Shown piece after piece: positions 23,346 through 34,466 of a stretch of DNA of 64,000 nucleotides. Under the pieces are notes generated by a model, which saw only the letters and a list, made by a program, of their open reading frames with translations, did no database searches and was not told where the DNA came from. The DNA is taken from positions 13,840,708 to 13,904,707 of the forward strand of contig OY829329.1 of assembly GCA_963691655.1 (NCBI GenBank). The letters are read 5' to 3'. The stretch is from Toxonevra muliebris. Taxonomy: Eukaryota > Arthropoda > Insecta > Diptera > Pallopteridae. Numbering within the stretch: position 1 is the stretch's first letter; each line of letters begins with the position of its first letter. The position numbers were made by a program, and so were the translations under genes.

Positions 23346-24689
23346 TGGAAATTCTAAAACTATTATATTAAGTTTAACCTATGTCAGCAGCTTAATCTTC
23401 CAAACTTAGCTATGCAACCAGCAACAATTATGAGTCTGCCAACAACAACTATGAGTCTGCTACATCAAACACTATACCTCCCGAAAAAGTTAAAAGAGTA
23501 AATGCGTGTGTAAGGGGACAAAAAACTAATTGCAACTAGAAAATCCATAAACTGTAATGTGAAATTCATTATTCGTCATAGTACAGAAGCTTTCAGCCGG
23601 TCGGACGTTGACTGCATAAGCTCATTATTACAATCTTAACCATTATAAAACAGTCGCACAAGTCACACAAAGGACAAACAAACACAACAACAAAAACAAT
23701 GACTTCACAACAACAGCAACAAAAATAACAACATAAAAGCGGCAAGGACTAAAACAACTAAAAAAACAAAAAACAAACAAGAGGTTAAATGTAAAGCTTC
23801 AGTTTCAGCTGCATGCATACAGACATATGTTCCCTTCGTTGAGTGTATGTGGGGGTGAGAGAGTGTGAGTGTGTGCATGTTGCTTGCTTGCTTACTGCTG
23901 TTATTGTTTACAATGTGCACTTGAGTGAAACTAAAAAATATTTAATATAAGTAATGAAACTTTATGGATTACGCACAAATAGAAATTAATCCAATACTTA
24001 TACAACAACAAATATAAAAATAAAATAAATAAAATAATGATGCTTGCTGCTTAAATTCAATTAAATTCAGCTTAAATTTTCCGCATATTTATGCTGTTTG
24101 TCAATAGTGAAAATATTAAATTAAGTTCAAGTTCAAAGAGTTTTATATGTATTGATGTTCATACGCCTATTTTCGTATACATATATATACCCACACACAT
24201 AATTATAAAGCACATATATATGTATATATGTTTGTATGCTTGCTCATTTGTACACCACTAAATCCAAAATTCCACATTAACCGAATTTGCGTAGTTTTTG
24301 TAATCGGATTATGTGAAATCCCGCCACATTTTCTAAGCCCAAATGTGGCTTATATACATACATACACACACATACATAGATAAAACAATTACTCATACAG
24401 ATATATTATCATCAAACAAAATGAACATGTGTGTTCAATGATTTTAAGTAAATTTGTGAATTATTTTTCGAAATTTTTTCTAAATCATTATTTTTCCCCC
24501 CGGTTATTAAACGAAACTTCTAACATCAGGCGATGCAGAGAATTTGACAGATATAAAAATATTGTTTTTTGATTATTTAAAAAACCCAAAAAGTATGCAG
24601 TATTTCTATTATTTTGATATTTTGTAATAAGTGTATAAATATGAAATGCGGATCTTTATGCTTAAAAAAGGAATTTATTTAATTAACAA
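23346..24689. other. Noncoding DNA with CAA and TA-type repeats
   Basis: This stretch holds CAACAA-type repeats at 23680-23720, a GT/GA-rich patch at 23845-23880 and ATATAT/CATACA runs at 24178-24235 and 24355-24380. No gene is supported. Confidence 0.45.
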
Positions 24690-25300
24690 AATGAACTAAC
24701 ACAATAATCAAAATATTGGCCACAGTTAGCTATGAATTTTCACCATGTTCCATCCCAGTACCACTTTTAATTTTTTGAGGCTAACCATACATCACAAGCC
24801 TATTTTACACTTCTTCCTATGAATTGAAGTGCTGTTCCAAAAGTCCGTGCTGCACCGATCGAAACAAGTACTAGTCGGAAAGAACCAAGCCTGGTGAATA
24901 CAGTGGGAGGGGTAAAACGCCTCATTTGATGTTTTCCAAATATTTTTTAACACAATATGCAACATGGGGCCGAGCATTGCCATACTGAAAAATGTCCTTG
25001 GACATGTTCTGGTCGTTTTTCCTTCAATGCTCGGTTTAATTTGATCAGTTGTTGTCCATATTTTTCAGCAGTAATCTTTTTATCAGGCTTTAGCAGTTCA
25101 TGACAGCTCACATCTTCGAATTTTTTCGATGGTCCTTCACGTTCTTTGTTACTGACGTCAAAATCAACGTCTTAGCTTAGCTCATTTTCACCATATGCCT
25201 TTACCAACAATCGATAGCCTTTAGCAGTCGTTTTCTTCAAATGATACAAGGTTATTGAACTTCCCCGCAAAACTTCTTTTTCTAAAACAAAATTCAACAT
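24690..25300 (-). pseudogene. Internally deleted mariner transposase (older copy)
   Basis: Read on the minus strand from the ATG at 25298-25300, the N-terminus matches mariner transposases (LRGSSITLYHLKKTTAKGYR, then a stop). After the linker residues GPSKKFED the sequence jumps straight to the YYELLKPDETI region, so roughly 300 bp carrying the first catalytic Asp are deleted. The second catalytic site has lost its aspartate (YGNARPH where HDNARPH is usual). The third site keeps its Asp but a stop follows at once. Several frameshifts and stops confirm it is dead. I could not find matching inverted repeats at both ends. Confidence 0.85.
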
Positions 25301-25533
25301 TTTTGAAGCAAAAAAAGAGAAATATTTTTTTTGCACAATCGCAACCTATTATAAAAAGCCACATTAATTATCCTCGACACAAAGCTATGTGCTATCTGTT
25401 AGTTAAAACCGCAGTTCATGTTTATACACATTATAAATACTTTAAATAAAGTGATGTAGTGCCTGTCAAACTTTCGTACCACCCTGTGAAGTGCAAAGAT
25501 TCCAACCCGAAAGTATACCCGCTGTATACCACC

Positions 25534-26310
25534 TTGATCAAAAAGTTCCTGGAATTTATTCAGAAAATTAAAAATACAAGTTTATTCATCTAAATCTATA
25601 TTGTCCCCTTCAAAGTAATCCCCATCGACTGCAACACACTTATTTATGCCAGCGCTTGATCCAATCCTTGAAACATTTTTTATATTCGGTTTTCGGTATG
25701 TCCATCAGTGCTGCCTGCAATTTTTCCATTACTTCCTCACGGCTGCTGAAACGCGTTCCCCGTAATGGTTTTTTAACTCGATTGAACAGAAAGAAGGCAC
25801 AGGGAGCCAAATCAGGTGTATTCGGTGGCTGGTGGATGGTTTTTGTTGCATTTTTCGTCAAAAAATTACGACGGTGCGTTATCATGATGCAAAATCCACG
25901 AGTTTTCTGTCCACAAATCTGGTCTCTTTCGGCGAATTGCTTCACGCAAACTCCTCATAATGCCCAAATAATACTCTCTAATGGTTAATTTGCGGTTATT
26001 GACCAAATTTTCTTTTACTAAATCAACGTTTTCGTCGGTTTTCGATGTCGATGGTCTGCCACTGGGTTCATCATCTTTGATTGACTCACGATCACTTTTG
26101 AACCGCTCGTGCCACAGGTAAACGACCGTTTTCTTTAGAGAATCGTTGTCGAAACACTTTTCCAACATTTCTAACGTTCGCACACCATTAAATCCGTTTT
26201 TTACGCAAAATTTAATAAAATACAATTTAATAAAATTGTAAAAAATCGCCAACACACACAGAGATAGATGTACTCTTGGCTGCGTAACTTTTGCAAATGT
26301 CAAGCTATGA
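25534..26310 (-). pseudogene. Internally deleted irritans-like mariner transposase
   Basis: A terminal-repeat-like sequence TTGATCAAAAAGTTCCTGGA begins at 25534. The transposase remnant runs on the minus strand from about 26303 to a stop at 25582-25584. The N-terminal part (KFCVKNGF..., LWHERFKSDRESIKDDE, GRPSTSKTDENV, LTIRE) is joined directly to RKRPDLW...ILHHDNAPS, so a central section with the first catalytic Asp is missing. The second Asp remains in HHDNAPS. The third is changed: PDLAPCAFFLF has Ala where mariners have Asp. There are also a small deletion after HHDNAPS and a 4-bp insertion near the C-terminus. The RRWHKC and PCxFFLF style suggest the irritans group. The right-hand inverted repeat is not visible. 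Confidence 0.85.
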
Positions 26311-28429
26311 CGCTAAGATTTAGAGTGAGTATCAACAACAGATGTACCAACTTAGCAACAAAAAAACGTATAAGATAAAAAATACAACGAGTTTTTAGGG
26401 ATGGGATGCAATAATCTGTTATATTACTCCCATAAAAAATTCGTTCATACCGCCGCTATAGATTTTTACACATCAAAAATAAACTCAGAATAATCAGTTT
26501 TCGATGTATGCAACAATTATTAGTGATTCCCCACACCCCCTCATACCCCATTGGACCAACTAGTGAATCCGGATGTTTTTTGTTGGCTCTTACCGCTCAG
26601 AAGATTGTTTAATCTTTATTCGCATAATGAATATTAAAAACAGTACCACTACTTCAGATCGGGTCCTGTTGAGAGTAGGTCATTGGGTCCTCCAATGTTA
26701 TAAGAAGACCAAGTAAAGTCTAATTGTATCGTATTGCATGCGCGATACGCTTGTTGAGCATAAAATGCGACTCTGCGCTGACATATTGTATGTGGAAGGC
26801 GAAAAAGCTGGTCTCGGCTCGGGCGTTCAGTTGTCATTTTTTAAATTGAATTATTGTTATTATTATTGTAGTCGTTGGATAAATTAAAAGTGGAAGAGGA
26901 ACAATAAAAGTAGTTTTTTTACACTAAATTTCTTTGGGTTGTGAGGAGGGCCCTGTGCCGAAACACTAATAATGTTTTATTGAAAGTAAAAGACTAAAAT
27001 TGGTATGTTCTAAAACCTAGAGATGAAAGAAAAAACTTTTAAGATATTCATCTTCATCTGCTTTTCAAGCATAACTCTGTGATTAATTATATCTTCTTTT
27101 TTTTTTTTGATGGCTGTGGACAACGTTCTATTATTAGTACAAAAATTTATCACTGCTGATGCCTTTGCGTAAAATATCAAATGTTATGCGTTTTCTTAAG
27201 CAGCTGCTTTTCCTTTTTCTTTAGGGCGACCTTATTGTTTTTGCTACTCAAATGACGGAAACATATTCATTTCTTCGATTCTATGTAACTATACATATAA
27301 TGAAATCTCATTTCACCTGATTATTCACCCAGGTCCTTTTACGTTCTTTTATTTCTCTGTTATGTCTTCATACGCATAAGTTTAATCTGTCGAAAAAATG
27401 GCAACAGCAAAGACAATAACAGAAAAAAAGCCCACAGAGGGAAACCGGCAGAGCATGAAAAAATACAACAACAAAAATGGAGGAGAAAAAATGAAAATGA
27501 AAATGGAAAATGAGTAAAGAAAAAACCAGCCTCTGAGGAAAACAGGAAGAAGAAGAAGAAAATGAAAAATAACTGAACGATATTCTTCTTCACTGCTTCG
27601 CTCGAGTGCATTGACATGCGTCATTTGAATAAATGTCAGGACAACGTGAGCTGTCAGGCGCATCGAAAAACCCAGAGACATTATTCTTAAATTGCAAGCA
27701 CAAGGACGAGAAAAGTACACATATACAGAAGACCTTCTCAAACACACACAGACACATATAATACATACGCAAATACAGACATTTACACAGAATCAGAAAA
27801 GATGAAATTGGAATATGCTTATGTTATAGTTCGACACAGTGGGAGGTAATTTTAATGATAAAAAGCTGCAAATGTTACGTAGAATCGGTATGGATTGCAA
27901 TAAGAATTTTAATTTTAAGTAACAGCTGGAGAGCAGCTCAATGTAAAAGGACTTTTTCATATTGCATATACAAGTAGATGTACTATTTATAGTACCTACT
28001 GTTTATGGTTTGCATGTGTGTTTTATAGCGTATATATTTTTTTTGTATAATATTTCATTAGAGTATTTTGAACTAATGCAGCACAAGTATTCAAATGTCA
28101 AAAATCTTTATATGTATGTGTGTAAGTATGTACCCAGTAGGTTTTCATTCCTTCAGACGCATTTACTTTGTAGAAGTTTCGTGATACTGAATACTACGTA
28201 CACCTGTTTTATGATCTTAGGTTTCAGGCCCAACTTTTCACCAACGGGGAAATTTGTTTCTTTTCCCCGGGGATTTCATTTCGGGAATATTTAGAATAGA
28301 GATGGATATACAATATTTTATATGCTTCCGCATGTGCCGGATTGCCGCGTTAAAACACAAAAAGTTTATTTTGTTTTTTGAGAATACTTAAACAAGGTTA
28401 CATTTTCAGTGTTTACAAAAAGCCACAAA
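26311..28429. other. Noncoding DNA with a possible LTR-like segment
   Basis: Between about 26580 and 26840 the minus strand has moderate GC content, and an AATAAA signal lies at 26621-26626, features seen in retrotransposon LTRs. I found no partner LTR or target duplication, so this is only a guess. From 27400 to 27560 there is an A/G-rich tract (AAGAAGAAGAAG-type). The rest is AT-rich and empty. Confidence 0.3.
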
Positions 28430-28950
28430 GGTCTATTACAATGCATCCTTCCCGGACATAAGCCTAATAGCTGCTGCTTTCGCCACAAATACACTATGGC
28501 TCATAGAAGTGACTCTCACTTCTGACCACCTGCCCATCACCCTCACAGTGGACAAACCCAGTGGCGTCTTGATTTCTGAGAATATAACTTTTCTAAACTA
28601 CAACAAAGCGAAATGGGACCACTTCAGTGAGGCTATCAACCCCTCCTTGACCCACAACATACACCAACAGATGTCCACGCAGGCGAAAGAGTCTTACGCA
28701 AAGCTATACAACGTGCAGCGAAGCGTTTCCTCCCAGCGGGAAGGATCCCAACAATCCGCTTTAATTTTCCATCTGAAGCGGCGTCCCTGGCAGATGAACG
28801 TGACGCAATACGCATCCTGAACCCTGCAGATCAGCGACTGAATGTGAGCATCAGGAGGATGGTAGACGAGCACCGAAGAAAGAAATGGAACGAGAACCTG
28901 GAGAGATGCGATAATGGACCCAGCCACTACAGTATGAAGCACCGTTTAGT
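28430..28950 (+). pseudogene. LINE fragment: end of endonuclease and linker to reverse transcriptase
   Basis: The plus strand codes for the C-terminal end of an apurinic-type LINE endonuclease, with the diagnostic SDHLPIT motif at about 28515-28537. A frameshift near 28690 moves the frame, after which a long linker continues (AAKRFLPAGRIP, FPSEAASLADERDAI, then VDEHRRKKW) to about 28950. This order and wording match the segment between endonuclease and reverse transcriptase in insect non-LTR elements. No reverse transcriptase follows, so the piece is truncated on both sides. Clade was not resolved. Confidence 0.85.
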
Positions 28951-29105
28951 ATAATCGCGAAAGACGTCTGGGACTCCTTGGCATTTATTTTCTTTGAGCT
29001 GCGTCTTGTTGCTTCAACCGATCTGGTGAGACGGGTGTGGTCTCATTGCAGTCAAGAGCAGCGATTCGTATATACGAGAGAGACCCACCTGAGACAAACC
29101 TGAGT

Positions 29106-29136
29106 TTAATGGGTTAAACTCAGTTTAACCCATTAA
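29106..29136. repeat. Perfect 31-bp palindrome
   Basis: TTAATGGGTTAAACT at 29106-29120 is followed by one base and then its exact reverse complement at 29122-29136. The right arm contains the TTAA and first bases of the MITE starting at 29125. The left arm is an inverted copy of that same MITE end. Confidence 0.95.
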
Positions 29137-29258
29137 GGACGAGCGGGAACCAAAGTAGACAGATCAAGAAAGTAACTTGAGGAAAAAACTGTTTTTGAAC
29201 CTCAAGAACGGCTCAGCGATAAGGTGCTATATGGCACCGCTAGGCATTACTGGGTTAA
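29125..29258 (+). mobile_element. TTAA-type (piggyBac-like) MITE, full copy
   Basis: The element runs between two TTAA tetramers, 29125-29128 and 29255-29258. Its ends read CCCATTAAGGACGAGCGG on the left and, in reverse complement, CCCAGTAATGCCTAGCGG on the right, matching at most positions. TTAA duplication with CCC...GGG ends is the signature of piggyBac-type transposons. At 126 bp between the TTAAs it can code for nothing. Two more copies occur in this window, a half copy at 16963 and a full one at 50187. Confidence 0.85.
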
Positions 29259-29748
29259 GGGTGAATCAACGAATTCGTCCACAATTCGGCTACGATTTAT
29301 TTAAGAAACTGCCTACTGGGTTATGCCTGCTTGCACAACAATGTCACTGTTTATGTGCGATTGATGGTTTACATTGAAGGAGTACGACGTAAATTACGCT
29401 CTAATGAAATTTATTAAAAAATGAGCAGTTAGCATATAAAATTCACAAGCGAAAATTCTGTAATGTTTTTAATATATAATGTAATGTATCATATGAATAA
29501 ACAAAACAATTATAATTGAATCTCTGAAGTAAGAAGACATACTAAATTGTCGATGAAAAAAAAAAATTGTATGCGAAATGTTCGGCAAATAAAATTAACA
29601 GTTTTCATTCGACTTCGTAAAAACATAAAAAAAAATCAAAAAAGTAACCGTTAAAGAAAACAAATTTTAAAACAAAGTGCAAATTATAAACTCTGAAAGC
29701 ACTGATTGCGATTTGTCAGCTGTGAAGCGAATAACTCACGTGGCCAAA
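29259..29748. other. Region upstream of the gypsy-like frame
   Basis: About 490 bp separate the MITE from the first ATG of the gypsy-like polyprotein. The stretch is very AT-rich, with adenine runs at 29558-29567 and 29629-29637. I could not recognise a 5' LTR or a tRNA primer-binding site, so the element seems truncated at the 5' side as well or has a diverged LTR. Confidence 0.35.
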
Positions 29749-32031
29749 ATGATTGGTTACATGGATCCCTATGTAATGGGAAATGATTTTATGGAATACG
29801 AAATGCGATTGAAATCGTCTTTCATTATCAATGACGTAGAAGACAACAGAAAAGAAGCATTTTTCATAACGTATATCGGTGCTGATGCTTATTCTGTGCT
29901 GCGAAAATTATTTTCGTCCGAAGATCCAACCACAAAGTCCTACAAAGGTCTCGTAGATGCTTTGAAAAAGTACTTCAAACCATCTGTAAATGAAATTACA
30001 GAGTCCTATAGATTTCACCTGGCCGAACAAGGTTCTAAATCGATAAGGGAGTTCGTTGACGAACTTAAAACATTGGCCGAAAAGTGCAATTTCGAATCGC
30101 ATCTTGATCGAGCATTGCGGGACAAGTTTGTATGCGGTGTGCGGAACAGACAACTTAGAGCGAAATTTTTCAAAGAGTCGGCCCTGACGTTCAGAAAGGC
30201 ATGCAAAATCGCAATAAACTGGGAAATAGAGGAAAAAGAAACGAAAGAAATTGACAATGAATTCCATAGCGCGTGTGCTGGGCGTCAAAAACGACGAAAT
30301 CGTTTCAATGAGAAGGTAAGCGTTGAAAGAAAGCCATGTTATCGCTGTGGACGAAGCAATCACGGTCCTGATCGCTGTATTTGCAAAAATTGGGTATGCT
30401 TCAAATGCAACAAGAAAGGTCACATAGCCAGCAAATGTACTTCTAAGAAGAATGGACGAGACGATAAACTACACTCCTGGGGATGTACTATTGAAGAGAT
30501 GTTGGAAACCGCGAAAATTACAAGAATTTCAACTGAAGATTCGCATATAAATAAAGTAGATTTGGCTATTGGAAATGCGGAAACTGTTAAGTTGTTTGTT
30601 GCTGGTAATGCCTTAAGTCTAGAAGTCGATACTGGAGCTTGCATTACAGTAATATCAGAAGTTAAGTATTTGGAATTTTTCAAGAATCATGAATTAAAAT
30701 TGGTTGATAAATCATTCGTATCTGTAATAGGTAGTCCATTAAAATGCGTTGGCCGATTTAGTGTTGCTGTTAGTAAGGAGCATGGTGGTAAGGAGCATCA
30801 ATTGGAATTGGTAGTAATTGAGGCGAGTAAAGATTTTAAACCGCTTCTCGGTAGAAACTGGTTAAATGTGTTTTATCCAAACTGGAGACAAGTATTCAAT
30901 AGCACTTATCTAACAAAAGCTGAATTTGTTGATCCTAATTTATTAAATGAGATTAAAAGTAAATTTCCGCGAATACTAAAAATAATGCCTTGCGAATTTA
31001 TCGAACACTTTTTTGCTGAAATTGAGCTCAAACCGGAAGCGAAACCTTTTTTTCGAAAAGCTCATGCTGGACCATACAAACTAAGAGAAAAGGTCGAACA
31101 AGAATTGAACCGCTTGTGCGCTGACGGCATTTTAGAACCAACCACCTTTAGTAGCCATACGTCACCGATTGTTGTAGTATCCAAGCCGGAAAACGAAATA
31201 GGGTTGTGTATTAATTGTAAAATCACGATTAACAGCTCCGTCGAAACACAACACTATCCTTTACCACGCATTGATGATATCTTTGCAAATTTGACAAATT
31301 GTAAAATCTTTTGTACGATTGATTTATCTGGAGCATACCAACAGTTGCGTATCTCAGAAACATCAAAGGGTCTCTTTCGGTATAACCGATTGCCTTTTGG
31401 CGTAGCATGTGCGCCAGCTATTTTTCAATCCGTCTTGGATCAAGTTCTCATGGGAATTCCTGGCACATCGTGCTATTTGGATGATATACTAATTGGTGGA
31501 GGTACATTTGAAATTTGTAAAGAAAGACTTTTCAAAGTGCTTTCGAAATTAAATGAATTCAATATAAAAATAAATTTGAAAAAATGTACATTTTTTGTAG
31601 CTGAAATAAATTATTTAGGTTATACTATTTCGGAAAATGGATTAAAATTAAATAATGAAAAAGTTAAAGCTATTGTTAATATTAATGTTTCTAGTCCTAG
31701 AAATATAACAGAATTAAAATCATACTTGGGTATGATAAACTATTATAGTAGTTTCATACCAAATTTATCGAAAAATCTAAAAGATTTGTATAGTTTAATG
31801 CACAAAGACACTAAATTTGTATGGTCGGAAAAAGCGGACCGATGTTTCAAAGAGTCCAGAGACTCGATTTTTAATAGTAATAACTTGTTGGAATTGTATG
31901 ATCCAAAGAAACCTATTATCGTAACTTATAATGCTAGACCATACGGCGTGGGAGCAATATTAGCTCACTTAGCAAACGGTGCACAGTGGTTTAGAAATGC
32001 TTTACATCGGCCAAAAGTCGGTATCTTTTGA
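29749..32031 (+). CDS. Ty3/gypsy-type gag-pol polyprotein, truncated within RNase H
   Basis: This is an uninterrupted frame of 760 residues from the ATG at 29749; the frame stays open upstream without another ATG. In order it shows a gag region (residues 1-190), two CCHC zinc knuckles (197-229: CYRCGRSNHGPDRC and CFKCNKKGHIASKC), an aspartic protease (DTGA at 294, LLGRNWL later) and a reverse transcriptase with IDLSGAYQQ (Asp 525), LPFGVACAPAIFQ and YLDD (576-579). The RNase H domain starts near residue 715, has Asn at 728 where the first catalytic Asp is normal (YNARPYGVGA), and stops 33 residues later. Integrase and the 3' LTR are absent. The gag and pol parts are in one frame with no shift. 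It resembles the mag/K02A2.6-like gypsy lineages, but the clade is not tested. The lack of internal stops suggests a recent insertion or, less likely, retained coding function. Confidence 0.88.
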   Translation: MIGYMDPYVMGNDFMEYEMRLKSSFIINDVEDNRKEAFFITYIGADAYSVLRKLFSSEDPTTKSYKGLVDALKKYFKPSVNEITESYRFHLAEQGSKSIREFVDELKTLAEKCNFESHLDRALRDKFVCGVRNRQLRAKFFKESALTFRKACKIAINWEIEEKETKEIDNEFHSACAGRQKRRNRFNEKVSVERKPCYRCGRSNHGPDRCICKNWVCFKCNKKGHIASKCTSKKNGRDDKLHSWGCTIEEMLETAKITRISTEDSHINKVDLAIGNAETVKLFVAGNALSLEVDTGACITVISEVKYLEFFKNHELKLVDKSFVSVIGSPLKCVGRFSVAVSKEHGGKEHQLELVVIEASKDFKPLLGRNWLNVFYPNWRQVFNSTYLTKAEFVDPNLLNEIKSKFPRILKIMPCEFIEHFFAEIELKPEAKPFFRKAHAGPYKLREKVEQELNRLCADGILEPTTFSSHTSPIVVVSKPENEIGLCINCKITINSSVETQHYPLPRIDDIFANLTNCKIFCTIDLSGAYQQLRISETSKGLFRYNRLPFGVACAPAIFQSVLDQVLMGIPGTSCYLDDILIGGGTFEICKERLFKVLSKLNEFNIKINLKKCTFFVAEINYLGYTISENGLKLNNEKVKAIVNINVSSPRNITELKSYLGMINYYSSFIPNLSKNLKDLYSLMHKDTKFVWSEKADRCFKESRDSIFNSNNLLELYDPKKPIIVTYNARPYGVGAILAHLANGAQWFRNALHRPKVGIF

Positions 32032-33583
32032 GCTACTCAATATTTTGTAGTGAAAACTTATTTTATACAAATTATTTTAATCGGTTACTTAGTTTCTGGG
32101 ATATTGTTCGACAAACCTGAAACATTTAGTAACTCAGTAAGACACTTGAAAATGGCAAATAAATAACGTTTTAAGGACAGCTCGAGGTCGCACACAGATA
32201 TTTGAATATAAGTAACGGTAAATTATATATAAAAAAATAGTTTTTTCTGCTTTGTTTGGCAAAAGCTAAGCAAAGAAACTGAGCGAACATGTTCGCAAAC
32301 ATAATTGAAAAAATTTGTGTGAGCGTAGTTTGCCAAATTTAAACATTCGTTGTACCTTTGCAAAAAAAAAAATTGCGAATGCGGATGCGAAAATTATGCG
32401 AGTATTTTGCATGTAGCGAATGCGAAAGTTTTGCATATAGCGAATGCGAATTTGGACATCGGTTACATCACTAATTATTACTATATTTATGTTTAAGTTA
32501 ATGATTTCCTTATTTGTAAGTAAACATTGTAAACAAATGTTATATTAATTAGATTAAGTACCAAAATCTGAATTGTTTAGTATTATAATAAAAAATGAGA
32601 GACATGTAATGTACATTCTTTGTAATGAGTACCCGAAATTGTTCATTAAAATTAAAAAGATCACTGATGAGGAATTGTGGCGGATTCCGAAACGGTCGTC
32701 TGATTTGCCCGTCGCCATATACATTGTTGTTGTGATGACTACATTTGTTCATTAACCTATTTATATATAACTTCAAATTAAAAATATTCGTTTAATCGTC
32801 AAAATTTATTTTATTCCCTTTAAAGTAGGCTTCGTGGAGTATAATATAACTATATATTTTTCATAGACTAATGAAAATTTTTATTGCGAACCTGCGCCCA
32901 AGCCTCCACTGAGATAGTTGGCAACGCAGGCATTGCCACCCGTCCTTTTATTTGAAGTTTTATAGTTTAATGTAAAGTCGCGGTAGTTTTCTTTGTTTTT
33001 TTTTGACAAACTCTAAAAAGTGAAAGTGACGGTGACAAATTACAATTCGAGTTTCAAAAACTGGAAAAAAATTCACATGGGGCCTATCAGGCTATTGCTG
33101 GACTTGGCTGAAGTCATTATGTAATTTTTTTTGGCAAGAAACTCCAATATAATGATCGATTTGTGAGGGGGCGTAGTGTCAATTGACAGGCTGAAATCAA
33201 ACACGAAGTAAAACATTTTAGCTAGCAAAAATGCATTTAAAATGTTTGAGTGGAAAAACGAAACGAAAATTTGCACTCAGCCGGCTTTGTTTTACTTCTC
33301 CATCACTTATTTTTGTTTCATTTTTGCACTCAACAATTTTTAACGCATTTTCGCTGGCAACAATAGCTGCGTTTTATTCGACACTTGCTTTTAGTTACGT
33401 ATAACTAGCAGCGATAATTGTATTAGAAAGCAACAACAAAGAGGCAGAGATAGCACGTATAATTATAGCTGTTATGTATACTTAACAAGTAGTTTAGCTA
33501 CTTCAAATTCTATTGTGAACTACCAGTAATGAAAGAAGAAGCGTTACAGTTTGCAAAGGAATAAAGAAAGGAAAAGATTCGAC
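32032..33583. other. Noncoding DNA with short repeat
   Basis: A 24-bp tandem repeat lies at 32405-32428 and 32429-32452 (TTTTGCATGTAGCGAATGCG, second copy with one change). Related GCGAATGCG words occur just upstream. The rest is AT-rich, apart from a GC-richer patch at 32890-32950 carrying the inverted counterpart of the 18124-18145 sequence. No gene is supported before 33584. Confidence 0.45.
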
Positions 33584-33730
33584 ATGGCTGCCGGTGAAAA
33601 TAAGTTAAAATCATTATTAAATGTTCTTATAAAGGGTAAAAACTAAAAAAAATGCCCAGGATTAACCGCAATGACTGGGATCCATTAAAATGTTTCACTT
33701 CTAGCTGCTGAGCAGTTCCATTGTGAATAA
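33584..33730 (+). CDS. Candidate two-exon microprotein gene, 25 residues
   Basis: An ATG at 33584 in good context (GACATGGC) opens 17 codons (MAAGENKLKSLLNVLIK). A plausible splice donor (AAGG|GTAAAAAC) follows at 33636. An acceptor (TTTCACTTCTAG) ends at 33704, giving a 69-bp intron of normal fly size. Splicing joins codon phase 1 to a second exon that reads AAEQFHCE and stops at 33728-33730. A canonical AATAAA lies at 33744-33749, just after the stop. The predicted peptide is short, has an amphipathic-looking leucine/lysine stretch and no recognisable domain. The order start, donor, acceptor, stop, polyadenylation signal within 170 bp is suggestive but can arise by chance in AT-rich DNA. 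Confidence 0.25.
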
Positions 33731-34310
33731 CAATATAATGAAGAATAAACTTAACAACTTGGTCGTTTTATTCGCACATGTTAAACTAGCTGGCGAATAA
33801 AACATAGCTAATATTTACTTCGTCTTTGCTTTCAGCCCCTCAATTGTTCTCTTATGCTTTCCAAACTAGTACATAATCATTCCGCAGCTGAATTCTATTG
33901 CCGGCTATTAGACAACCAAAATTGTTGCTAGCAACTCTCAAATGTACTGGAAAGAGGGGGAATACCATTTTCGTTTCATCCGCAATACGTACAGGGCTCA
34001 TTTCCATAGAAAAAGAAATCAGTCTATCATTGTGCATATATAGGTAGGTGGTCATCACTGACTTTGCTAGATGAGAAATAAAATATAATGTCCGAATTAA
34101 ATTAATACTTTTCAATAATTTACCATAGAGCCAAAATTGCATAGTTTCGATAATTTCCATGCGTTGAAACTAAGCAAAAAATCGGATGCGAGCCTGAATT
34201 CATTATTGAAATGAATATAATCTGAGATTTTGTATTTTGATTTGTGTTTTTTCGTTTGTAATTTTGTGCAATTGCGATGGAAAAACGTAAGTACAAAAAC
34301 AAGAAATTTG

Positions 34311-34466
34311 TGGAGTACGCGGGAAGAGGATCTCATAGCGGAGGTATGGGCAGAAAAGGTGGAGGACCTGCGTAAGACAAAAAAAAAAAAACGGACATGC
34401 ATATGAATAAATGGCGGAGGAGTTGCGCCAACAAGGCTGCATAGTGACTGGGGCTGAAATTAAAAC
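34311..34466 (+). pseudogene. Myb/SANT-like DNA-binding domain fragment
   Basis: The plus strand begins with WSTREEDLIAEVWAEKVEDL in frame from the TGG at 34311. After a frame change at the 13-adenine run around 34379-34391 it continues GHAYE, stop, MAEELRQQGC, VTGAEIK. This is the wording of the Myb/SANT-like (trihelix) domain found in many insect proteins and in PIF/Harbinger-associated proteins. A stop inside and the frame change at the homopolymer mark it as broken, unless the adenine run is miscounted. An ATGGAAAAAC|GTAAGT at 34277 could be a former first exon and donor. The remaining part of the domain and any downstream exons are absent. Confidence 0.6.

Noticed and set aside
26580..26840. 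Solo LTR
   Set aside because: Only a polyadenylation signal and composition support it. TG/CA ends and a target duplication could not be found.
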